The notes below the pieces were generated by a model, which saw only the letters and a program-made list of their open reading frames with translations, made no database searches and had not been told where the DNA came from. Position numbers and translations under genes: made by a program. From Candidatus Cloacimonadota bacterium (GTDB lineage Bacteria > Cloacimonadota > Cloacimonadia > JGIOTU-2), in the NCBI GenBank assembly GCA_014384665.1, contig JACNFI010000057.1:1-6154 (forward strand): a stretch of 6,154 bases of DNA, written 5' to 3'. Below, one piece after another: positions 1-4,241 of the stretch (position 1 is the stretch's first letter; the number at the start of each line of letters is the position of its first letter).

Positions 1-1
1 G

Positions 2-196
2 GCACGAATTAAAATTTATAACATCAAAGGACAACTGGTAAAACAATTCAAAATTCAAAATTCAAAATTCAAAATTAATGTGATTGAATGGGATGGAAAA
101 GATGAGAATGACAAGCAACTTCTAAATGGTATTTATTTCTGCAAATTATTAGTTGGAAAGAATGAAATTGTGAGAAAAATGGTTTTATTACGATAA
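2..196 (+). CDS. 3' end of a secreted/cell-surface protein: FlgD-like, type IX-type C-terminal sorting domain (partial)
   Basis: The frame is open from base 2 to a TAA at 194-196 and gives 64 residues; the start lies outside the window. The peptide begins RIKIYNIKGQLVK and ends NGIYFCKLLVGKNEIVRKMV followed by LLR. This is the pattern of the C-terminal beta-sandwich (FlgD Ig-like / Por secretion C-terminal family) found on proteins exported by the type IX system in the FCB group: a strand with 'YNIKGQLV', then 'WDGKDENDKQLLNGIYF', then a final K-M-V-L-L-R. Such domains are normally cleaved after export to the cell surface. The cargo part is missing, so its function is unknown. Oddly, the stretch between the first strand and the 'WDGKD' strand is a translated heptanucleotide repeat (residues FKIQNSKFKI). 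The gene converges on the minus-strand oxidoreductase with 8 bp between stop codons and no visible terminator hairpin. Confidence 0.85.
   Translation, partial: ARIKIYNIKGQLVKQFKIQNSKFKINVIEWDGKDENDKQLLNGIYFCKLLVGKNEIVRKMVLLR
50..76 (+). repeat. AAAATTC heptanucleotide tandem array inside coding sequence
   Basis: Three perfect AAAATTC units (50-56, 57-63, 64-70) are followed by a partial unit (71-76). They are preceded by a degenerate CAATTC (44-49). Because 7 and 3 share no factor, every plus-strand frame reads the same seven-codon cycle K-I-Q-N-S-K-F, which has no stop. Here it is read as KIQNSKFKI within the sorting domain. The minus strand of the same array contains TGA. Heptanucleotide short tandem repeats (STRRs) are known from cyanobacteria. 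Their presence here is seen directly; any relationship to those is inference. Confidence 0.9.
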
Positions 197-204
197 ATTT
201 AGGC

Positions 205-1356
205 CTATTTAAACTTTTCTTCTCCAACAAAATTCCGATACAAACTTAAAGAGTCTAAATTCTTTTCATCATCCTCAGTGAGTTTGTTTGTCAGCAATCT
301 GGCAACTAATTTTCCAATTCCAGGACCAAGCATAAATCCCTGACCGCATGTCCCAACAGCAAGAATAAAATCATCTATCTTGGTTTTTCCGATGATTGGG
401 AAGCCATCTGGAGTTGCTGGATATTGTCCTCGCCAGGTTCGTCTGATTTTTATGTTTTTCAATTTTGGAAACAGGTCTATTAATCTTCTGGAAATCTGAG
501 GTAGGAAAAGAGAAGTAGAACGGCTGTCCGTGCCTTCAATAGGTGGTTCTGGTGTGATACAAAAAAATATTTGTCCTTGAGGATTTTGATAAAAATAGTA
601 ATTTTGTGAATCCAAACCCGGTCGCAAATCCACAACCATTGGTTTGAAAAATGGTTTGACCGGCTCAGTAATTCCCCCTTCGTGACTATCCGGCTGAACA
701 GGAATTTCAATTCCAAGCATCTTACCGATTTCGCTTGCATTGTTTCCAGCTGCATTTACCAAAATTTTGCAATTGTATTCTTCCCTATTTGTTTTTATTC
801 CATTTATTGAACCATTATGCGTTTTTATATCAACAATTTTTTCATTAAAATGATACTCTGCTCCAAATTCTTTGCTTTTGAAATAAAATGAATTCAAGGC
901 AAGAAGTGGCGAAGCACTGCCATCTTCAGGGGAATAGGTTGAACCACGAAGTCCTTGTTTGCAAATTCCAGGGACTAATTTTAAATATTCCCTTGGTGAA
1001 ATCCAGTCAATGTTCAATCCAAAACTTTTCTGGATTTTCAGAAGGTCTTTCAACATCTTTTCATCTTCAGAGGTATACGCAGGAAATGAATATCCATTTG
1101 ATTGCCATTCAATATCATCGCCGTATTTCTCTTTCCAGGTGGAAAAAATTTCAATTGATTCTAATGAAATATGTATCTTTGCCTTATCAGAATGCGTTGC
1201 ACGAATTCCTCCGATTGCTTTTTTATTTTGTCCCTGACCGGGTGAAGGAAGCTTTTCTAAAACCAAAATACTGAATTTTTCTTCAGCCAGGGATAGTGCT
1301 ATCGGAACACCAACTGAACCAGCGCCAATGATAATTACATCATAATTCTTTTTCAT
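205..1356 (-). CDS. DAO-family FAD-dependent amine/amino-acid dehydrogenase, catalytic (beta-type) subunit
   Basis: This is a flavoprotein of the D-amino-acid oxidase fold that oxidises a C-N bond. It is close in pattern to sarcosine oxidase beta, HcnC, opine oxidase and dye-linked L-proline dehydrogenase beta subunits. Numbering is from the longer start at 1392. The Rossmann FAD motif is DVIIIGAGSVG (GAGSVG at 23-28), with the ribose-binding acidic residue E46 in 'LVLEK'. A GGIRATHSD stretch (61-69) sits where this family has its flavin-contact loop, and 'LVNAAG' lies at 211-216. The C-terminal block W320-RGQYPATPDGFPIIG and G347-TCGQGFMLGPGIGK closes the FAD site. Length (383-395 aa) is normal. 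I chose ATG 1356 (MKKNYDVIIIGAG) because the family begins just before the FAD strand and a weak GAAAG lies 10 nt upstream (1367-1371). The ATG at 1392 adds 12 unconserved residues and lies inside a hairpin. The partner electron-transfer subunit is the next gene upstream (1828-3897). The substrate is not identifiable. Confidence 0.88.
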   Translation of the reverse strand: MKKNYDVIIIGAGSVGVPIALSLAEEKFSILVLEKLPSPGQGQNKKAIGGIRATHSDKAKIHISLESIEIFSTWKEKYGDDIEWQSNGYSFPAYTSEDEKMLKDLLKIQKSFGLNIDWISPREYLKLVPGICKQGLRGSTYSPEDGSASPLLALNSFYFKSKEFGAEYHFNEKIVDIKTHNGSINGIKTNREEYNCKILVNAAGNNASEIGKMLGIEIPVQPDSHEGGITEPVKPFFKPMVVDLRPGLDSQNYYFYQNPQGQIFFCITPEPPIEGTDSRSTSLFLPQISRRLIDLFPKLKNIKIRRTWRGQYPATPDGFPIIGKTKIDDFILAVGTCGQGFMLGPGIGKLVARLLTNKLTEDDEKNLDSLSLYRNFVGEEKFK

Positions 1357-1384
1357 ATGTAAATAACTTTCAAATAAACGATCT

Positions 1385-1461
1385 AACACCATTTGTAATG
1401 GTGTTTATTATTCTCAAATAAAGATTTCAAAGTTGAAATAAACAGGATTGCAAATCCTGTT
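1385..1461. repeat. Three consecutive hairpins in the leader of the DAO-family gene, two of them covarying
   Basis: Hairpin 1 has arms AACACCATT (1385-1393) and AATGGTGTT (1397-1405) with loop TGT. Hairpin 2 has arms ATTTCAA (1424-1430) and TTGAAAT (1433-1439) around AG. Hairpin 3 has arms AACAGGATT (1441-1449) and AATCCTGTT (1453-1461) with loop GCA. All arms pair perfectly. Hairpins 1 and 3 share the frame AACA-xx-ATT / AAT-yy-TGTT and differ by CC to GG in one arm with the matching GG to CC in the other. That is what selection on pairing, or a shared palindromic element family, would leave. Hairpin 1 contains the alternative ATG at 1390-1392. None has a following T-run on the minus strand that would make it a clear terminator. 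Confidence 0.8.
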
Positions 1462-1502
1462 GGGATCAATTGGAATCTGTGCTGTGCATTCCGTCCCTCA
1501 AT

Positions 1503-1545
1503 TTTCATACTCCTTTGTGCCGAAATATCGGCATGAGTGTTTCAT
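1503..1545. repeat. Stem-swapped repeat, copy A
   Basis: The unit reads TTTCATACTCCTTTG at the left and CATGAGTGTTTCAT at the right. Its centre is a hairpin, TGCCGA (1518-1523), loop AATA, TCGGCA (1528-1533). The flanks align closely with copy B at 1684-1732, while the central stem differs. The unit also begins and ends with the direct hexamer TTTCAT. Confidence 0.75.
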
Positions 1546-1566
1546 CTGAAAATAGCTACACAGATT

Positions 1567-1680
1567 ACACACCCCGTCTGTCCCGATTAATCGGGACATC
1601 CACCCCTCTCAAGAGGGGATTTTTGGGAATTCCCCTCTAATAAGAGGGGAAAATTCTCCAGAGGAGAATTAGGGGTGTGT
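1567..1680. repeat. 114-bp bracketed palindrome cluster
   Basis: Outer arms ACACACCCC (1567-1575) and GGGGTGTGT (1672-1680) are perfect complements. They enclose four tandem palindromes. The first is a 20-bp perfect one (TGTCCCGATT with AATCGGGACA, 1579-1598). The second is CCCCTC-TCAA-GAGGGG (1603-1618), followed by ATTTTT. The third is TCCCCTCT-AATA-AGAGGGGA (1631-1650), preceded by and sharing bases with GGGAATTCCC (1625-1634). The fourth is AATTCTCC-AGA-GGAGAATT (1652-1670). The CCCCTC hairpin with its T-run resembles a rho-independent terminator on the plus strand, but no plus-strand gene precedes it. A repetitive palindromic element is therefore more likely. No ORF or transposase is present. 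Confidence 0.8.
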
Positions 1681-1683
1681 TAC

Positions 1684-1732
1684 TTTCATGCTCCCTTGCG
1701 TCCCCGATAAATCGGGGACATGTATGTTTCAT
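1684..1732. repeat. Stem-swapped repeat, copy B
   Basis: The left flank TTTCATGCTCCCTTGC and right flank ACATGTATGTTTCAT match copy A (1503-1545) with a few substitutions. The central stem is instead GTCCCCGAT (1700-1708), loop AA, ATCGGGGAC (1711-1719). It starts right after the outer arm of the bracketed cluster, so copies A and B flank that cluster in direct orientation. Confidence 0.75.
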
Positions 1733-1809
1733 ATTAGAATCTCACAGTAAGATTAAGAGGACTTTTACTCGGATGTCATTGACCAAATGGTTAATAAGAG
1801 TATTCACCA

Positions 1810-1841
1810 TTACGGAGGTTTCATTCTTCAACCATCCGTAA
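1810..1841 (-). repeat. Hairpin spanning the stop codon of the four-domain oxidoreductase
   Basis: TTACGGAGGTT (1810-1820) pairs with AACC (1830-1833) and TCCGTAA (1835-1841), with one bulged A at 1834 and a 9-nt loop. In the minus-strand transcript the stem covers the last three codons, and the loop takes up most of the TGA stop (1828-1830). It could slow or end transcription or stabilise the 3' end. There is no U-tract after it, so I do not call it an intrinsic terminator. Confidence 0.5.
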
Positions 1842-3897
1842 GGGTTTCAAAACCCCCAAATGCTCCAAACGGCACTTCTATAAAAAGTGGACGTTTTGTG
1901 TTTCTGATAATTGCTTTTGGCTCATATCCTTCTTCTTGATAAATTCGCAAAATCAGGTTCTCACAGGTTTTTGACCCACAAGCGCCCATTCCAGCACGAG
2001 TAATTCCTTTAAGTTGATTCATATCTGTAACACCTCTTCTTATCCATTTGCGAATTTCTCCAGCAGTAACTCGCTCACATCGGCAGATAATGACATCATC
2101 ATCAATTTTAGGAATTATTGGCTCTGGCAAAGGTTTTGAAACATCCTCATCTTGAATTCTGATTCCTGCAATTCTTTTTGCAATGGCTTTTGGTGCTTTG
2201 AGTTGAATAATCTGGGTTTTTGTTTTTGTATTCTGGATTTTTACGACTTCAAGATTATCTAATAAATTACCGTCTATATCAACGACTTTAATCTTTTGTC
2301 TTATTTCTATGGGAAAATTCTGAACCTCATACGGAATTGAAACTATTGGACATTCCTTATCTTTGCGAAAGTCAACTAAAGTAATGGCAAGTGCGGGACA
2401 TATTGTTAAACATTTTCCACAGCCAGTGCATTCGCCTTCAAATTTTGGTATACCCAATAAATTGTCATTTTCAATCTTTATTAAATCCAATGGACAAACT
2501 GAAATGCAGGGATTACAAGGAATTTCTTGAATGCAGTGCAATACAGGGAAAACGCCCGTTTCCTGTTCAGGAATTTTATACGGATGAATTTTCCCAGGAG
2601 GACTTTTCAAAATTTCTGCTTTTTGACTCCATTCTTTTGGAATTTTTTCCTTGCTTTTTCCCAACTCTCTTGCAATTTTCAAACCAGCAATTCTCCCATT
2701 AAACATTGCTGAGGATGCTTCTGCAATCTCATCAGCATCGCCAGTTGAATACACTATCATATTTGCCTCTTTAGCTTCTTTTTGAAATTCATTTATGGAA
2801 TTCAATCCAGCTGCGATGAGGATGGTATCGCAAGCAATAGTTTTTTCAGTTCCCAAAATGTGTTTGAAATTTTCATCAACCTGAGCGATAGTAACTGAGT
2901 CAACTCTGTCCTTTCCATTTGCGGAAAGTATTGTATAAGATGTATATATCGGAACTCCCAATCGCTTCAGTTTATCCTGATGAACCTTATATCCTCCGCA
3001 TTGTGGCAAAACTTCTGCAACTCCAACAACTGCAATTCCTGCTTGAAGTGCGTGATAACCAGCAATCAGACCAACATTTCCTCCACCAATTATAAAAATT
3101 CTTTCAGATGGCAACACCAAATCCCGATTAACAAGTGTTTGAAAAGCACCAGCACCATAAACCCCAGGAAGTGTATTTCCAGGAAATGCAAGCATCTTTT
3201 CCCTTGCTCCAGCAGCATTCAGAATGATTTTTGGCTTAACCAAAATGTATTTGTTATCTCGTAAAATTCCAACCTTTTTATCGCTGAAAACAAAAAGAGC
3301 AATGCTGTTTGGCCAAATTTTTGCAGATGAATAATCTCTCAATTCTTTTGCCAAAATTTTTGCAATATCTATTCCCCGAGTGCCAGCATAGCAGTCCTCT
3401 ATTGAGCCAAAAAATTTATGGGTTTGCAAAACAAGTTTTCCGCCCAATTCTTGCTTATCGTCAACTAAAATCAATGAAACATTATACTTGCACAATTCAA
3501 TTGCTGAGGAAAGTCCCGAAGGTCCTCCTCCGATAATCAAGACTTCTGTTTCAACTTCTTCAACAGGTTCAAATCCTGGTCTCTCTTCTACATCTGGCAA
3601 TGCTGGAATTCCCTCACAACTTTGCACAATCATATTTTCTTGCACGGGAATCATACACGACTTTACTGGAAGACCGTTTGCAATAACATTGCATTGAGCA
3701 CATTGTCCATTTGCACAGAATATTCCCTGTGGGCTTTTATCTTTTTGGTGGTGACCAAAAATATGAATATTGTTAGCAATCAGAGCAGAGGCAATCATCT
3801 CGTCTGAATGAGCAAATAGTTTTGTGCCATTCCAGTAAAAAGGGATTTTTTTTTTCTTCTCAACTTCTAAAATCGGATGGTTTGTTATACGGTTCAT
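1828..3897 (-). CDS. Four-domain electron-transfer subunit: [2Fe-2S] - FAD/NAD(P) oxidoreductase - 2x[4Fe-4S] - BFD-like [2Fe-2S]
   Basis: This is probably the electron-accepting partner of the DAO-family subunit encoded downstream, moving electrons from amine or amino-acid oxidation through flavin and iron-sulfur centres in the cytoplasm. Domains in order are as follows. Residues 1-100 are a HcnA/sarcosine-oxidase-alpha-type ferredoxin with C61-x4-C66-x2-C69-x11-C81. Residues 116-410 are a pyridine nucleotide-disulfide-type flavoprotein with dinucleotide motifs GGGPSG (123-128) and GGGNVG (271-276), 'NAAGAREKMLAFPGNTLPGV' and 'STGDADEIAEASSAMFNGR'. Residues 450-505 are a 2x[4Fe-4S] ferredoxin with C455, C461, C464, C468-P and C490, C493, C496, C500-P. 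Residues 603-650 are a BFD-like cluster site C605-x-C607-x32-C640-x4-C645. All expected cysteines are present. Related systems often encode these as separate subunits, so the fusion is notable. The start is well supported by the family-typical 'RITNHPIL', although the ribosome-binding site is weak. An A10 run encodes K14-K17. The substrate is unknown. Confidence 0.88.
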   Translation of the reverse strand: MNRITNHPILEVEKKKKIPFYWNGTKLFAHSDEMIASALIANNIHIFGHHQKDKSPQGIFCANGQCAQCNVIANGLPVKSCMIPVQENMIVQSCEGIPALPDVEERPGFEPVEEVETEVLIIGGGPSGLSSAIELCKYNVSLILVDDKQELGGKLVLQTHKFFGSIEDCYAGTRGIDIAKILAKELRDYSSAKIWPNSIALFVFSDKKVGILRDNKYILVKPKIILNAAGAREKMLAFPGNTLPGVYGAGAFQTLVNRDLVLPSERIFIIGGGNVGLIAGYHALQAGIAVVGVAEVLPQCGGYKVHQDKLKRLGVPIYTSYTILSANGKDRVDSVTIAQVDENFKHILGTEKTIACDTILIAAGLNSINEFQKEAKEANMIVYSTGDADEIAEASSAMFNGRIAGLKIARELGKSKEKIPKEWSQKAEILKSPPGKIHPYKIPEQETGVFPVLHCIQEIPCNPCISVCPLDLIKIENDNLLGIPKFEGECTGCGKCLTICPALAITLVDFRKDKECPIVSIPYEVQNFPIEIRQKIKVVDIDGNLLDNLEVVKIQNTKTKTQIIQLKAPKAIAKRIAGIRIQDEDVSKPLPEPIIPKIDDDVIICRCERVTAGEIRKWIRRGVTDMNQLKGITRAGMGACGSKTCENLILRIYQEEGYEPKAIIRNTKRPLFIEVPFGAFGGFETLTDG

Positions 3898-3911
3898 TTT
3901 GATCTTTTATT

Positions 3912-3941
3912 AACCACTGAAAACACTGATGAACACTGATA
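3912..3941. repeat. 10-bp tandem repeat in the oxidoreductase leader
   Basis: Three units, AACCACTGAA, AACACTGATG and AACACTGATA, lie head to tail. The last two are identical over nine bases. The array ends 14 bp before the ATG at 3897, so it would be transcribed in the leader or occupy the promoter-proximal region. A 10-bp period puts each unit on the same helix face, which would suit a binding site, but the motif may equally be a dispersed simple repeat. Confidence 0.6.
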
Positions 3942-3993
3942 TATTTTCTTTTATATTCACTTATTAATTTGACCGTTTAATAGTAGACACTGG

Positions 3994-4028
3994 ATTCCCT
4001 CCCCGATTTGATCGGGGATCGCGGGAAT
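3994..4028. repeat. Nested palindrome of the ATTCCC...GGGAAT type
   Basis: Outer arms ATTCCC (3994-3999) and GGGAAT (4023-4028) enclose an inner hairpin TCCCCGAT (4000-4007), loop TTG, ATCGGGGA (4011-4018). The outer arms have the general form of the Neisseria dRS3 repeat and of similar repeats seen in many bacterial genomes. The inner stem is nearly the same as the one in copy B at 1700-1719 (CCCCGAT / ATCGGGG). No T-run follows on either strand. Confidence 0.7.
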
Positions 4029-4200
4029 GACAGTTGAGTAGTCGTTTATTCTTTATGTGAAAATGTCTACAATAAAGTGAACTCCTTAATAACTTGCCAA
4101 CTGCCCACTGTTTTTAATGTTTCTGCCACTGTCTCGCTTATACCCTTATATCCACTATTTCCTTATTTCCTTTATATGCCAACTTTTTTCACATTTTTCC

Positions 4201-4241
4201 TTTTACCTTTTACCTTTTACCTTTACCTTTTACCTTTTACC
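4201..4241. repeat. TTTTACC heptanucleotide tandem array overlapping a gene 3' end
   Basis: Three TTTTACC units (4201-4207, 4208-4214, 4215-4221), one 6-bp unit TTTACC (4222-4227) and two further TTTTACC units (4228-4234, 4235-4241) lie head to tail. A TTTTCC remnant lies before them and TTTAATC after. On the minus strand (GGTAAAA) any frame meets TAA within 21 bp. The nucleotide-sugar dehydrogenase reads into the array, gains its last residues KVKGKR from it and stops at 4223-4225, inside the 6-bp unit. On the plus strand the array is open in all frames, which creates a spurious ORF. Confidence 0.9.

Larger units (their letters stand above)
1357..1827. other. Palindrome-rich spacer between the two dehydrogenase subunit genes
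   Basis: No convincing coding sequence is visible on either strand. Nearly the whole stretch is built of inverted repeats, listed separately: three small hairpins at 1385-1461, a looser nested stem (GGGA 1462-1465 with TCCC 1494-1497, enclosing GGAAT 1472-1476 with ATTCC 1488-1492), repeat copy A (1503-1545), a bracketed cluster (1567-1680), repeat copy B (1684-1732) and a hairpin over the upstream stop codon (1810-1841). About 1733-1805 is ordinary AT-rich DNA in which I recognise nothing. Related subunit genes are usually adjacent or overlapping, so this long insert suggests accumulation of small palindromic elements. Whether transcription runs through is unknown. Confidence 0.8.
3898..4222. 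other. Repeat-bearing spacer upstream of the four-domain oxidoreductase
   Basis: I see no gene here. Reading away from the oxidoreductase start, it holds a 10-bp tandem repeat (3912-3941), a nested palindrome (3994-4028) and a loosely repetitive pyrimidine-rich stretch, then the start of the TTTTACC array. The loose stretch includes CCAACTG/CCCACTG (4097-4110) and TATTTCCT twice (4156-4171). GTAGACA (3983-3989) and TGTCTAC (4064-4070) are inverted copies 74 bp apart on either side of the nested palindrome, which could be coincidence. A TATAAA-like hexamer occurs on the minus strand upstream of the tandem repeat, without a good -35 partner, so I do not call a promoter. Confidence 0.6.

Noticed and set aside
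480..1274. Shadow ORFs within 480-1274, on both strands, opposite or out of frame with the DAO-family gene
   Set aside because: They lie fully inside a recognised gene and show no domain pattern.
1603..1624. Rho-independent terminator on the plus strand (CCCCTC-TCAA-GAGGGG then ATTTTT)
   Set aside because: The shape is right, but there is no plus-strand gene before it, and it is one of four palindromes in a repeat cluster. It is kept as part of the repeat.
2391..3807. Several plus-strand ORFs of 61-103 codons opposite the four-domain oxidoreductase
   Set aside because: All are antisense to a gene whose cysteine and nucleotide-binding motifs are intact throughout. Their peptides have no recognisable features.
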